The notes beneath the pieces were generated by a model, which was given only the letters and a program-made list of their open reading frames with translations, searched no databases and had not been told where the DNA came from. Both the position numbers and the translations under genes were made by a program. 36,164 nucleotides of DNA from a bacterium (GTDB taxonomy: Bacteria; Pseudomonadota; Gammaproteobacteria; Burkholderiales; Burkholderiaceae_C), in NCBI GenBank assembly GCA_030824555.1, contig JAVBXK010000078.1, positions 1 to 36,164 on the forward strand, given 5' to 3'. Positions 16,442 through 25,200 of this stretch are shown in pieces (position 1 is the first letter of the stretch; every line of letters begins with the position of its first letter).

Positions 16442-17581
16442 ATGAACCTGAAATTTCGACTTCTTGCTGTGGCAGCCGCCGCCGTGCTGGCCTCTTGTGG
16501 TGGTGGCGTGGACACCACGGCCGTCAGGGTGGTGGGTGACAGCCTGGCCGACAACGGCACCTTTGGCTTCAAGTTCACGGTTCAGGGCTCGGCCACTGCG
16601 CCACATCACATCTGGTCCGAACTGGTGACGTCGGCTGTGGGTGCCCCTGCGCTGTGCTCGCGGTATGTGGCCACCAGCGCCAGCACGGTGGCATTGAACC
16701 CGGCCGCCGCTGCGTGCACCAGCTACGGCGTCGGCGGTGGCCGTGTCAACCCCATGGGCACGGCGGGAGATGCCTCACCCTTTTCGATCGTCCAGCAGTT
16801 GAAAGACATGGCAGCTGCAGGCAACTTTGGCAGTGAGGAATTGCTGCTGGCCGATGGCGGTGGCAACGACATCGCCGACCTGGTGGGCGCATTCCTGGGG
16901 GCCAGCACCGATGGCGGTGCGGCCTATGTGGGGCTGCTGGGTGAGTTGCTGACACCCGCACAGGTGGGTGCCGCTGCGGCCGGTGGGCAAGCAGGTTTGG
17001 TGGCCGGGGGTGCCCAGTACGCGACGGCGTTGGCCAACGTGTTTGCCGATGCCCTCTTCACCCATGCGCTGAACAAAGGGGCCACGCGTGTTGTGGTCGT
17101 CAACGCGCCCAATGTGGTCAAAACACCGCGCTTCCAGGCCGTGTTGGCCGGTGTGTCTGCGGCCAGTGGCGGTGGTGCGACGGGTGCAGCGGCTGCAGCC
17201 GGTGTGGCGGCCATTGCCGACGGTTGGGTGCAGGCCTTCAATGCGCAGGTCAAGGCGCGCTTTGCCAGCGAAAGCAAAGTGGCTGTGGTGGACTTCTACA
17301 GCGAGTTGAACAAGTGGTTGGCCACGCCAACCACCTACGGCCTGACCAACACCACCACGCCTGCCTGCCCGGTCACCGGGCAGGAAAGCAACGGTTTGCC
17401 GTCGTACACCATCGCCACGTGTACAGCCCCCAGCCTGTCTGTCGCACCTCAGCCGGGTACCAACGGCGCTGACTGGTGGAAAACCTATGTGTTTGCCGAC
17501 AATTTCCATGGCACCCCACGCACCAACCAGCTGATGGCCGATCTGGTCTCATCCACGCTGACCGCCAAAGGCTGGAAGTGA
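16442..17581 (+). CDS. SGNH/GDSL-type esterase, lipoprotein
   Basis: An exported 379-residue SGNH hydrolase-like protein. The start (MNLKFRLLAVAAAAVLASC) is a lipoprotein signal with lipobox LASC and lipidated Cys19. The catalytic blocks are block I VGDSLADNG (Ser34), block III GGGND (Asn142) and block V ADNFH (Asp353, His356). The gene has a strong Shine-Dalgarno (GGGGGA) before ATG 16442. Its middle is rich in Ala/Gly and contains Cys pairs. Substrate unknown; lipids, acyl esters or acylated polysaccharide are possible. It faces the second SGNH gene across a shared terminator, and a TetR-like operator lies upstream. Confidence 0.86.
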   Translation: MNLKFRLLAVAAAAVLASCGGGVDTTAVRVVGDSLADNGTFGFKFTVQGSATAPHHIWSELVTSAVGAPALCSRYVATSASTVALNPAAAACTSYGVGGGRVNPMGTAGDASPFSIVQQLKDMAAAGNFGSEELLLADGGGNDIADLVGAFLGASTDGGAAYVGLLGELLTPAQVGAAAAGGQAGLVAGGAQYATALANVFADALFTHALNKGATRVVVVNAPNVVKTPRFQAVLAGVSAASGGGATGAAAAAGVAAIADGWVQAFNAQVKARFASESKVAVVDFYSELNKWLATPTTYGLTNTTTPACPVTGQESNGLPSYTIATCTAPSLSVAPQPGTNGADWWKTYVFADNFHGTPRTNQLMADLVSSTLTAKGWK

Positions 17582-17625
17582 CCTGACCGGTCAACAGCGG
17601 AACGCCTGGTGCAAGGCGTTGCCAC

Positions 17626-17653
17626 AAAAAAGCCGACTTCGAGTCGGCTTTTT
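17626..17653. terminator. Bidirectional intrinsic terminator between the two SGNH genes
   Basis: AGCCGACT (17631-17638) pairs with AGTCGGCT (17642-17649) around loop TCG, with an A-tract on the left and a T-tract on the right, so it works on both strands. It lies 45 bases after the plus-strand stop and 20 bases from the minus-strand stop. A second, weaker hairpin (AACGCC/GGCGTT, 17601-17620) precedes it. Confidence 0.9.
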
Positions 17654-17672
17654 GCATGCTGAGCGGCTTGGT

Positions 17673-18656
17673 TTACCAACGGCCGTGCAATTGGTCGTAA
17701 GCGTAGTCGCCCAGCTGCTGGTGGCCATTTGGGGTCAGGTGGATGCTGTCGGCAAACAGATATTGAATTTTGTTGGCACTGGCAAGCAATGTGCTGTCGG
17801 TACACGTCAGCGCGGTGGGTGTGGTGCAGATGGCCGTGTTGCTGTTCACAAACCCCCAGTTGGGCCCGTATTGCACATTGCGGTTGACCAGGTAAGCCGC
17901 ATCCACGAACAGCACGTTGGTGCCCAGTTTGACCACCTCGATCTTGAACGAGTCATTCAGATGTGTGACAGCGGTGCTGGATTTCTGAACATCGGACGTC
18001 AGCAAGTTGGGCACGTTCAAGGCAATGCCGTAAGGCGAACGGCCCACGTCGTATGCACCGGTCACCACGATGTACTTGGCACCCGCAGCGATCAGGCGCT
18101 TGACCTGTGCCGCGAACGCCACGCCACTGGCGGCAATTTGCTGCAGTGCGGCGGCGTCGGTCAGGGTGCCGGTTTTCACGGCGGTGACCGGGCCCAGCAC
18201 GTACGACAGTGGGATGTTCATCAGCACCACGTCGCTGCTGCCAAACGTCTGGTTCACCAGAAAGGCATCGATCTGGGCTTCGATGCTGCGTGGCATGGCA
18301 TCGGTGGCAGCGTGGCCCTGCGCGTAGCCCAATCCGCCGACGGCCTGGGCCGTCAGCGTCTTGCCGTAGCGGCTGGCCAGGCGGTCGGCCCAGGTGTTGA
18401 CCGTGCCGTCATTGATGGTGTAGCGGGCGCCGCTTTGGCCCAGGTCGCTCAGGCCATCACCGAATGAAATGAACCGGCTGGGTTGCAGCGCCGACACGAT
18501 GTCGCCCGACCCGCACGCGCTCAGCAACCCGGCCGCCCCCGTTGCTGCCAGCGCACCTGACACGGCCCCCATCCGTAGCACCGACCGTCGTGTGAGTGGC
18601 GACGCGTGGGTGGTGGGGTCGATGGCAGAAAGGGCGTTGCGGTTGGCGGCGGTCAT
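17673..18656 (-). CDS. SGNH/GDSL-like lipoprotein lacking the catalytic serine
   Basis: Same fold family as the convergent neighbour, 327 residues. The N-terminus has a twin-arginine motif (LTRRSVLRMG, Arg23-Arg24) followed by a lipobox (LLSAC, Cys48), so it is probably a Tat-exported lipoprotein. Block I reads FGDGLSD: the nucleophile Ser is Gly68 (codon GGC, one base from AGC). Where block III should have GxND the sequence is LMNIPLSY. Block V, FADSIHLTP, keeps Asp303 and His306. The protein therefore looks like an SGNH pseudoenzyme. The reading frame is intact, which argues for a retained non-catalytic (binding?) role rather than decay. ATG 18656 has a GGAG ribosome site 8-10 bases upstream. 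Confidence 0.84.
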   Translation of the reverse strand: MTAANRNALSAIDPTTHASPLTRRSVLRMGAVSGALAATGAAGLLSACGSGDIVSALQPSRFISFGDGLSDLGQSGARYTINDGTVNTWADRLASRYGKTLTAQAVGGLGYAQGHAATDAMPRSIEAQIDAFLVNQTFGSSDVVLMNIPLSYVLGPVTAVKTGTLTDAAALQQIAASGVAFAAQVKRLIAAGAKYIVVTGAYDVGRSPYGIALNVPNLLTSDVQKSSTAVTHLNDSFKIEVVKLGTNVLFVDAAYLVNRNVQYGPNWGFVNSNTAICTTPTALTCTDSTLLASANKIQYLFADSIHLTPNGHQQLGDYAYDQLHGRW

Positions 18657-18855
18657 GGGCACTCCAGGGCGTGGTGTCGGGTATCGGTGGGCGCTGCTTC
18701 GGGGCGGGCGCGTGTCGAGCAAAAGGGTACAGGCAGGTGTGCCCGTCCATTTGGTGTCAACCGCATATCTTAGTGTCACAGGGCGGCCGGGAGTTGGGTG
18801 CCGCTGTCGCCGGTGCGGGCCACTGCCGTTGTGGTGGTCGGATCATGCGCCCGCA

Positions 18856-20037
18856 TCAGGCCGCTGCGCGTTGCAGGCGGTCGCGCACACCGTCCCAATC
18901 GGGGTGGTCTGGCGGTGTTTCCACCCAGATGAGCCTGACACCCAGTGCATCGAAATCGCGCAGCACGGCAAACAGCTCATGGGCGCAGGCACCGGGCGCG
19001 CCGGGCATGGCGTGCCAGACGACCGGCTCAGGTTGACCGGTGCGTGCGGTGGGCAGCAACTGGGGTGGACGCTGGCGCGAGTACACCGCCAGCAGCGGCT
19101 GTGTGGCGGTGGCGTCGTTGCCAGCAGGCGTGGATGCTGACGTGGCCAACAGGCTGTCCAGCGCGGTGTGCAGGGTGGTGGCGTCCATCAGGCGCACCGT
19201 GGCGTTGGGGGCGTAGTGCGATGCCAGCGTGCCCGATGCGCGCGGTGCGGGCGCTGCCAGGGCGGCCTGCGCAGGGTCGTGCACCGGCATGCCGCACACG
19301 GCTTCAAGTTGGGCCGTGGTGACCATGCCAGGTCGCAGCAGCACGGGCACGCCACGCGTGGCGTCGACGATGGTGGACTCGATGCCCACGTCGCATGCGC
19401 CACCGTCTAGCACCACCAGCGCATCGCCGTCGAGCGATTCGAACTCAGCCATCACGTGTGCCGCCGTGGTCGGGCTGACCCGGCCAAAGCGGTTGGCACT
19501 GGGGGCCGCCACGCCTTGCACACCCAGCGCCTGTGCAGCCTGCAAAACCGCTTGGGCCGTAGGGTGCGCGGGGCAGCGCAGCCCGATGGAACCTTGGCCA
19601 CCGGCCGCCGCGTCGGCCACGCCCGCGCGGCGCGGCAGGATGAGTGTGAGCGGCCCGGGCCAGAACGCACGCATGAGCCGCCATGCGAACGCGGGCACGG
19701 TGCCGTTCGGGGCATCAGACGGGAGGCCGCCCGGCGACACGTCAGCGGGCATGTCAACGGGCCGCTCAGCCCCCGTGTGGTGTGCCACGCCAGGTGCCCA
19801 GTCGGGCGGCAGGTGGACGATCAGCGGGTGGTCAGCGGGGCGGCCTTTGGCTTCGAAAATACGTTGCACCGCCTCGGGCTGGCCTGCGTCGGCAGCCAGG
19901 CCGTACACCGTTTCAGTGGGCAGGCCCAGCAACGCGCCGCGTGCCAGTTGCTCTGCGGCCTGTTGTACAGCGGGGTCCGCTGCCCACTCGGTGGCGGAGG
20001 CCGTGGTCAGGCAGTGCGGGGTCAACAGGCGGGGCAT
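18856..20037 (-). CDS. L-threonylcarbamoyladenylate synthase, Sua5 type
   Basis: Makes threonylcarbamoyl-AMP from threonine, bicarbonate and ATP for t6A tRNA modification. The TsaC core shows LPTETVYGLAADA (40-52), KGRPADHPLIVHL (64-76), GSIGLRCPAHP and PSANRFGRVSPT. At 393 residues it is longer than TsaC and continues past a Pro/Ala linker (AAPAPRASGTLASHYAP) into a Sua5-type C-terminal domain. The ATG at 20037 is 8 bases after the purK stop, so purE-purK-sua5 is likely one operon. With tsaB this gives two t6A genes in the window. Confidence 0.92.
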   Translation of the reverse strand: MPRLLTPHCLTTASATEWAADPAVQQAAEQLARGALLGLPTETVYGLAADAGQPEAVQRIFEAKGRPADHPLIVHLPPDWAPGVAHHTGAERPVDMPADVSPGGLPSDAPNGTVPAFAWRLMRAFWPGPLTLILPRRAGVADAAAGGQGSIGLRCPAHPTAQAVLQAAQALGVQGVAAPSANRFGRVSPTTAAHVMAEFESLDGDALVVLDGGACDVGIESTIVDATRGVPVLLRPGMVTTAQLEAVCGMPVHDPAQAALAAPAPRASGTLASHYAPNATVRLMDATTLHTALDSLLATSASTPAGNDATATQPLLAVYSRQRPPQLLPTARTGQPEPVVWHAMPGAPGACAHELFAVLRDFDALGVRLIWVETPPDHPDWDGVRDRLQRAAA

Positions 20038-20045
20038 GGGGCGTC

Positions 20046-21266
20046 TCAGAACGGCGGAAGGCCCAGCAGGGCACAAGCCTGCAATGCCGTGGCACGGGCA
20101 CCTTCGGGTGTGGCGGCCGTGATGTTCAGGTGACCCATTTTTCGGCCATGCCGGGCATCGAGCTTGCCGTACAGGTGCAGGTGCGTACCGGGCAAAGCCA
20201 GCACAGCATCCCAGGCGGGCGAGCGTTGGCTGCCGTCGGCCGCAAACCACAGGTTGCCCAAGATGTTGAGCATGATGGCCGCGCTGTGCAGGCGCGGCTG
20301 CACCAGTGGCAAACCGGCCATGGCACGCACTTGCAGCTCGAATTGCGACACCGTGCACGCGTTCTGCGTGTAGTGGCCGCTGTTGTGCGGGCGGGGAGCC
20401 ATTTCGTTGACCACCAGCGCCCCGTGCGCACTGCCGTCATCGACCACAAAAAACTCGACGCACAGCACACCTACATAGTTCAGATGGGTTGCAATGAACT
20501 TTGTAGCTGCTATCGCTTTTTCTGAAAGCGCTGGAGCCATGTTTTGTTCATAAACTTCAGTCACGGCCAGGATGCCGTCTCGGTGCAGGTTGCGCTGCAC
20601 AGGGAAGTTCACGCACGCACCGTCTGCACCGCGCGCCACGATGACCGAGCACTCGGCCACCAGGGGCAGCATTTTTTCCAGCACGCAGGGCACGCGCCCC
20701 AGCGTGTCCCAGGCGGCGGCCAGTTCGTCACGGTTGCGCACGCGCACTTGGCCTTTGCCGTCATAACCCAGGCGGGCCGTTTTCAGGATGCCGGGCAGCA
20801 GGTCTGCCGGCACGGCGGCCAGCAGCTCGGGGGTGGTGATGGCCGCGTAGGGTGCGGGGAACACGGCCTGGTCAGGGTGGGCCTGGGCCACGTCCACGAA
20901 CAGGGCTTTTTCTTTCACGCGGTCCTGCGCCACGGCCACGCAACTGGCGGCAGGGGCCACCGGTCGGTGCGCGCCCAGCGTCAGCAGTGCGGGGGCGGGC
21001 ACGTTTTCAAACTCGGTGGTGATGGCGTCGCAGCGTTGCATCAGCTGCGCCAAGCCCTGCTCGTCGTCGTACGCAGTCTGGATGTGGTAATGGCTGACGC
21101 GCCCGGCGGGGCTGGCCGGATCGGGGTCCAGCACCGCCGTGAAGTAGCCCATGGCCTGTGCCGCGTGGACGAACATGCGGCCCAATTGGCCGCCGCCCAT
21201 CACGCCCAGCGTGAGTTGCTGGCCACGGGCCGATGTGCTGCCGGGGAGAAGCGCGGTTGAAGTCAT
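20046..21266 (-). CDS. purK: 5-(carboxyamino)imidazole ribonucleotide synthase
   Basis: PurK uses ATP and bicarbonate to carboxylate AIR to N5-CAIR in purine synthesis; PurE then isomerises the product. It is an ATP-grasp enzyme of 406 residues: MGGGQLGRMF at the N-terminus, TARLGYDGKGQ, VEFFVVDDG and NEMAPRPHNSGHYT are diagnostic. The ATG at 21266 is the family start. An antisense-oriented repeat element falls at the loop reading YEQNMAPALSEKAIAATKF, still in frame. The 81-base gap after purE contains a run of nine G (21288-21296 on the plus strand). Confidence 0.96.
   Translation of the reverse strand: MTSTALLPGSTSARGQQLTLGVMGGGQLGRMFVHAAQAMGYFTAVLDPDPASPAGRVSHYHIQTAYDDEQGLAQLMQRCDAITTEFENVPAPALLTLGAHRPVAPAASCVAVAQDRVKEKALFVDVAQAHPDQAVFPAPYAAITTPELLAAVPADLLPGILKTARLGYDGKGQVRVRNRDELAAAWDTLGRVPCVLEKMLPLVAECSVIVARGADGACVNFPVQRNLHRDGILAVTEVYEQNMAPALSEKAIAATKFIATHLNYVGVLCVEFFVVDDGSAHGALVVNEMAPRPHNSGHYTQNACTVSQFELQVRAMAGLPLVQPRLHSAAIMLNILGNLWFAADGSQRSPAWDAVLALPGTHLHLYGKLDARHGRKMGHLNITAATPEGARATALQACALLGLPPF
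20497..20560 (+). repeat. TAGC-N18-AAGCG element, antisense copy in purK
   Basis: On the plus strand TAGC (20504-20507) and AAGCG (20526-20530) are 18 bases apart, followed by CTGGAGCC and a T-rich stretch. It starts TAGCTGCT, the variant it shares with the cnoX copy, and contains a small hairpin CGCTTT/AAAGCG. Because purK is on the minus strand, the element is read from its complement, without a stop. Confidence 0.72.
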
Positions 21267-21347
21267 GTGTGCAGTCGGTGGGTCAATGGGGGGGGGCAAT
21301 GGGCGGACCGGTTCGCGTGAGGCGGTGTGCAAAAGGCGATCGGCGTT

Positions 21348-21872
21348 TCAGGCCACAGGTGGCACGACCATGGCGCGCGCGGCCTCGGTCTGTGCTGCAC
21401 GGAAAGCCTGCAGTTGCTGCTGCAGCGCCGGGTCGTGCGCGGCCAGCATGGCCACGGCAAACAAGGCTGCGTTGGCCGCTCCGGCCGTGCCGATGGCAAA
21501 CGTGGCCACCGGGATGCCCTTGGGCATCTGCACGATGCTGTGCAACGAGTCCACCCCTTGCAAATGGCGGCTGGCCACGGGCACGCCCAGCACGGGCACG
21601 GTGGTTTTGGCAGCCAGCATGCCGGGTAGGTGGGCGGCACCGCCAGCACCGGCAATGATGGCCGTCAGGCCGCGGGGGCTCGCGCTCTCGGCATAGGCAA
21701 ACAGGTCGTCGGGCATGCGGTGGGCTGACACCACGCGGGCTTCATGGGCAATGCCGAATGTTTTCAGGATGTCCACCGCGTGTTGCATGGTGTCCCAGTC
21801 GCTGGACGAACCCATCACCACACCCACCTGGATGGCGGGAAGGGAGGCTGCAGGTGTGGTGGTGTGGGGCAT
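21348..21872 (-). CDS. purE: N5-carboxyaminoimidazole ribonucleotide mutase
   Basis: PurE class I converts N5-CAIR to CAIR. The 174-residue protein has [26 protein letters not shown] (catalytic His region), [15 protein letters not shown] and [24 protein letters not shown], all family signatures. ATG at 21872. It is the first gene of the purE-purK-sua5 group and is divergent from cnoX across about 150 bp. Confidence 0.96.
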   Translation of the reverse strand: MPHTTTPAASLPAIQVGVVMGSSSDWDTMQHAVDILKTFGIAHEARVVSAHRMPDDLFAYAESASPRGLTAIIAGAGGAAHLPGMLAAKTTVPVLGVPVASRHLQGVDSLHSIVQMPKGIPVATFAIGTAGAANAALFAVAMLAAHDPALQQQLQAFRAAQTEAARAMVVPPVA

Positions 21873-22024
21873 GGCTGGCGTGGAATGGGGGTTGAAATGG
21901 GCACTGAAACAGGCGAGGTGGGTGCCGGTGCAGGGCCTTCCGGTACAGTTCGCATTCTACTTTTCGGGTCGGTATGGCCCGCAAAGCCCCTGCTTTGTTT
22001 GAATTTGTTTGCCAGGTACCCGCC

Positions 22025-22933
22025 ATGACAGATGTGACCGTTGCCAATTTCGAAGCCGAAGTCGTTGAAGCCTCTCTCCACACCCCCGTTCTGGTCGATT
22101 TCTGGGCACCGTGGTGCGGCCCGTGCAAGTCGCTGGGCCCCGTGCTCGACAAGCTGGAAGCCGACTACGGTGGCCGCTTCAAGCTGGTGAAGGTCAATTC
22201 CGACGACGAACAGGAGCTGGCCGGTGCATTCGGCATCCGCAGCATCCCCACCTGTGTGCTGATGGTGGGCGGCAAGCCGGTGGACGGCTTCATGGGTGCG
22301 CAGACCGAGGGCCAAGTGAAAGCCTTTTTGGACAAGCACGTGCCCGCCGCCGACGAACTGGAAGCCGAATCGGCAGAAGACGCGGCCCTGGATGCCCTGG
22401 CCGATGGCGATGTGGCGGGCGCGCTGGGCAAGTTGCAGCTTGCCGTGGACACCGACCCTGAAAACGACGATGCCCGCTTCGACCTGGTCAAACTGCTGTT
22501 GCAGCAAGGTTTTGAAGACGAGGCCAAGGTGGCGTTTGCCCCGGTCATCGCCAAATCGGCGGGTGTGCGCAGGCTTGACGCGCTGAACCATTGGATCAAG
22601 GCTATTGATTCGGTAGCTGCTCACGCTGATGCAGAAAGCGCTGAGGCCGATTTTCATTCAAAAATTGCAGCCAACAAGCGCGATTTCGAGGCCCGCTTTG
22701 GCTTGGCCCGCCTGCGCATGGCCCAGCAGCGCTGGACCGACGCCATGGACGAGCTGCTGGAAATCCTGATGCGCGACAAAGCCTGGAGCACCGACCTGGC
22801 GCGCAAGACCTACGTGGCCATCCTGGACATCATCGAGCCGCCCAAACCCAAGGTGGCCGAGGGCCAGATCCCGCCCGAAGACCCGACCGTGGTCACGTAC
22901 CGCCGCCGCTTGTCGAGCGTGGTGCTGAGCTGA
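22025..22933 (+). CDS. cnoX: Thioredoxin-domain co-chaperone (CnoX/YbbN-like)
   Basis: An N-terminal thioredoxin domain (about 1-108) with an intact WCGPC active site (Cys31, Cys34) is joined to an alpha-helical C-terminal part with TPR-like repeats (ALDALADGDVAGALGKLQLA, FEARFGLARLRMAQQRWTDA). This is the architecture of CnoX (YbbN), a holdase that hands clients to GroEL and DnaK and protects cysteines from over-oxidation. E. coli CnoX has SxxC; this one keeps CxxC and could still reduce disulfides. Length 302. The ATG at 22025 gives the standard start. A repeat-derived peptide lies at residues 197-214, between TPR helices. A strong terminator follows. Confidence 0.9.
   Translation: MTDVTVANFEAEVVEASLHTPVLVDFWAPWCGPCKSLGPVLDKLEADYGGRFKLVKVNSDDEQELAGAFGIRSIPTCVLMVGGKPVDGFMGAQTEGQVKAFLDKHVPAADELEAESAEDAALDALADGDVAGALGKLQLAVDTDPENDDARFDLVKLLLQQGFEDEAKVAFAPVIAKSAGVRRLDALNHWIKAIDSVAAHADAESAEADFHSKIAANKRDFEARFGLARLRMAQQRWTDAMDELLEILMRDKAWSTDLARKTYVAILDIIEPPKPKVAEGQIPPEDPTVVTYRRRLSSVVLS
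22603..22665 (+). repeat. TAGC-N18-AAGCG element, copy in cnoX
   Basis: TAGC (22614-22617) and AAGCG (22636-22640) are 18 bases apart, followed by CTGAGGCC and a T-rich stretch. It is read in frame as VAAHADAESAEADFHSKI (residues 197-214), the same frame as the uvrA and udg copies. It belongs to the TAGCTGCT variant with the purK copy. Confidence 0.75.
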
Positions 22934-22952
22934 TTCGTCAGCGCATTCAAAC

Positions 22953-22978
22953 AAAAAGGGGCCGTTTGGCCCCTTTTT
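22953..22978. terminator. Bidirectional intrinsic terminator between cnoX and purC
   Basis: AAAAAGGGGCC (22953-22963) pairs perfectly with GGCCCCTTTTT (22968-22978) around loop GTTT. T-tracts follow the stem on both strands, so it serves both convergent genes; the stops are at 22933 and 23012. Confidence 0.93.
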
Positions 22979-23011
22979 GCGTTCAGCCCCAGTTGAGGGG
23001 ATGGACCGCTT

Positions 23012-23920
23012 TCAGCCCACCAACCGCGTCAGCGCTTCCTGGTATTTGGCGGCCGTTTTGGCGATCACGTCATTGGGCAAATGGGGCGCGGGGGCCGTTT
23101 TGTCCCAGCGCACGCCGCCATTGGAAGCGGTGTCGAGCCAGTCACGCAGAAACTGCTTGTCAAAGCTGGGTGGGTTGCTGCCTGGCGCGTAGCTGTCGGC
23201 AGGCCAGTAGCGTGAGGAGTCGGGGGTCAGCACCTCGTCCATCAGCACCAGCGTGCCGTCGGTGTCCAGGCCGAACTCGAACTTGGTGTCGGCAATGATG
23301 ATGCCCTTGGTCAGCGCGATCTCGGCGGCGGCGCTGTACAGGCGGATGCTGATGTCGCGGATGCGGGTGGCGAGGTCGAGGCCGATCATCTCTACCGTGC
23401 GCTCGAACGTGATGTTCTCATCGTGCTCGCCCATGGCCGCTTTGGCCGCAGGGGTGTAAATGGGTGCAGGCAACTTGCTGGCATTGATCAGCCCTTCGGG
23501 CAAGGGCACACCACACACGCTGCGGCTGGCCTGGTATTCCTGCCAGCCACTGCCGGCCAGGTAGCCGCGCACCACCGCTTCCACGGGGATGGGCTGCAGG
23601 CGCTTGACCAGCATGGACCGGCCCGTCACCTGGGGCACTTCGGCGGGTGTCACCACGCTTTCGGGTGCGTCACCGGTGAGGTGGATGGGGCAAATGGCCA
23701 AGCCGTTGGGGCCGAGTTTGTCGAACCAGAACAGCGCCATTTTGGTCAGCAGCTCGCCCTTGCCGGGAATGGGTTCGCCCATGATCACGTCGAACGCGCT
23801 GATGCGGTCGGACGCCACCATCAGGATGCGGTCATCGCCCACTGCGTAGTTGTCGCGGACTTTGCCTCGGGCCAACAAGGGCAGCGAGGTCAGGGCAGAG
23901 GTGTGCAGGGCAGCGTTCAT
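23012..23920 (-). CDS. purC: Phosphoribosylaminoimidazole-succinocarboxamide synthase
   Basis: PurC joins CAIR and aspartate using ATP to form SAICAR. The 302-residue protein shows [66 protein letters not shown] and [12 protein letters not shown], all SAICAR synthetase signatures of the ~300-residue yeast-like type. ATG at 23920 is the family start. It stands alone, not in the purEK operon. The promoter region (23921-24023) is AT-rich around 23990-24000 but has no clear -35; no PurR box was seen. Confidence 0.96.
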   Translation of the reverse strand: MNAALHTSALTSLPLLARGKVRDNYAVGDDRILMVASDRISAFDVIMGEPIPGKGELLTKMALFWFDKLGPNGLAICPIHLTGDAPESVVTPAEVPQVTGRSMLVKRLQPIPVEAVVRGYLAGSGWQEYQASRSVCGVPLPEGLINASKLPAPIYTPAAKAAMGEHDENITFERTVEMIGLDLATRIRDISIRLYSAAAEIALTKGIIIADTKFEFGLDTDGTLVLMDEVLTPDSSRYWPADSYAPGSNPPSFDKQFLRDWLDTASNGGVRWDKTAPAPHLPNDVIAKTAAKYQEALTRLVG

Positions 23921-24023
23921 GTCGTTGGGGTCGGTGTGGCCATGGGTCTGACACTGGAGTCGTGGCAGTTCGGGCGGTTGAACATAACAGTGCAGTTTAT
24001 CGCCTTGAGGGCGCGAACGCGCT

Positions 24024-25115
24024 TCAGGTACAGACGGGCTGTGTGGTGCCGCTGAGCAGCATCTTGCGGCTGCGAGAGGTGGACTTGTCGAGGTACTGAG
24101 CGTGATCGGTGCGTTCAAGCCAATGGTCATGGTCTCTCAGTTCCTTGTGAGCGGCCACACAGCCTACGGACAGTCTGAGTTGCATGCTTGGGGAGCTTGC
24201 TCGCAGCATGTCGTCAAGCGCGGTCTGCACGCGTGTGGCATATCCCATGGCTTGCGCTTCATTGGCATCGACGAGCAGGACGGCAAACTCATCACCTCCC
24301 AGGCGTGCCACCACATCGCCTCCTCGGGCGCATGCGCTCAGTGCTTTGCCAACGGCCACGATCACGCGGTCACCCACGGCGTGGCCATGGCTGTCGTTCA
24401 CCGATTTGAAATCGTCCACGTCACACATCAACAACGTCACTTGGCGTGGATGCCGTAGAAACTGGCTGAAGGTCTGCGCCAGGCAGCGGTCAAAATAGCG
24501 GCGGTTGTGCACGCCAGAGAGTGCATCGTGCTCGCTCAGGTGCCGCAACTCCCGGCTGCTGACCTTGAGTCGGGTGGCCAGCGTGAACAGGATGTGGCCC
24601 ATCAGCAGGGCATACCCCATGACCAGCACGGCGGAGCCCAGTTGTGCGTTGAGGTCGCTGGCGAGCCGGATGTCCCAGCCCCACACAACCGCGCCCAACA
24701 GCAAGCCAGCCAGAATGCCTGTCAAACCCATGCCCAGAAACCGCAGGCCGCCCACCGTGATGTTGTTCAGGCACACGGCCATGGCCAGCGCGACGGAAGG
24801 CACCAAGCTCATGTGAATGGCAACCATCCAGAACCCCGCGTGGAGCGAGTCGAGCCAGAGGTTGATCAGTTCGGCCCGCAGCGGATGAGCGGAACGCATT
24901 GCCCAGTGGTACGCCAAGTGGGGCCACACCAGCATGAAATACGGGGCCAGAATCCAGTGAAGGCTGTCGTAGGGTTGGGACGACACCGCACAGATGAGGC
25001 ATATGCCGCACAGCAACACACCCACGATGCGAGGCATGTAATTGCGCCTGACAAGGTAAGTTCCCCTCAATGTCGTGGGGAAAGCTTCAGATGGGGTGGC
25101 TGGTAGCAGCGCCAT
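24024..25115 (-). CDS. MASE2-GGDEF diguanylate cyclase
   Basis: Makes the second messenger c-di-GMP. Residues about 20-180 form a membrane domain of several helices that begins [15 protein letters not shown], the pattern of MASE2, as in AdrA/DgcC. The GGDEF domain (about 190-345) has [33 protein letters not shown] and an intact active site RLGGDEF (GGDEF at 273-277). An RxxD inhibitory site (RGGD, 264-267) lies five residues before it, so product inhibition is expected. ATG 25115. It lies downstream of fba but behind a strong terminator, so it is probably a separate transcript. Confidence 0.92.
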   Translation of the reverse strand: MALLPATPSEAFPTTLRGTYLVRRNYMPRIVGVLLCGICLICAVSSQPYDSLHWILAPYFMLVWPHLAYHWAMRSAHPLRAELINLWLDSLHAGFWMVAIHMSLVPSVALAMAVCLNNITVGGLRFLGMGLTGILAGLLLGAVVWGWDIRLASDLNAQLGSAVLVMGYALLMGHILFTLATRLKVSSRELRHLSEHDALSGVHNRRYFDRCLAQTFSQFLRHPRQVTLLMCDVDDFKSVNDSHGHAVGDRVIVAVGKALSACARGGDVVARLGGDEFAVLLVDANEAQAMGYATRVQTALDDMLRASSPSMQLRLSVGCVAAHKELRDHDHWLERTDHAQYLDKSTSRSRKMLLSGTTQPVCT

Positions 25116-25150
25116 GACGTCATGCTAGGCGGTGCAGCGACCCGGCAATC

Positions 25151-25184
25151 GTGAAAAAAGCCACACAAAGGTGGCTTTTTTCAC
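25151..25184. terminator. Strong intrinsic terminator after fba
   Basis: GTGAAAAAAGCCAC (25151-25164) and GTGGCTTTTTTCAC (25171-25184) form a 14-bp perfect stem around a six-base loop, with T-runs within the stem on both strands. It lies 17 bases after the fba stop on the minus strand and separates it from the diguanylate cyclase gene. Confidence 0.9.
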
Positions 25185-25200
25185 GAAAAAGACCGCAGGA

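Noticed and set aside
18755-18760. TTGACA on the minus strand as the -35 of the SGNH pseudoenzyme gene
   Set aside because: No acceptable -10 hexamer lies 16-18 bases downstream.
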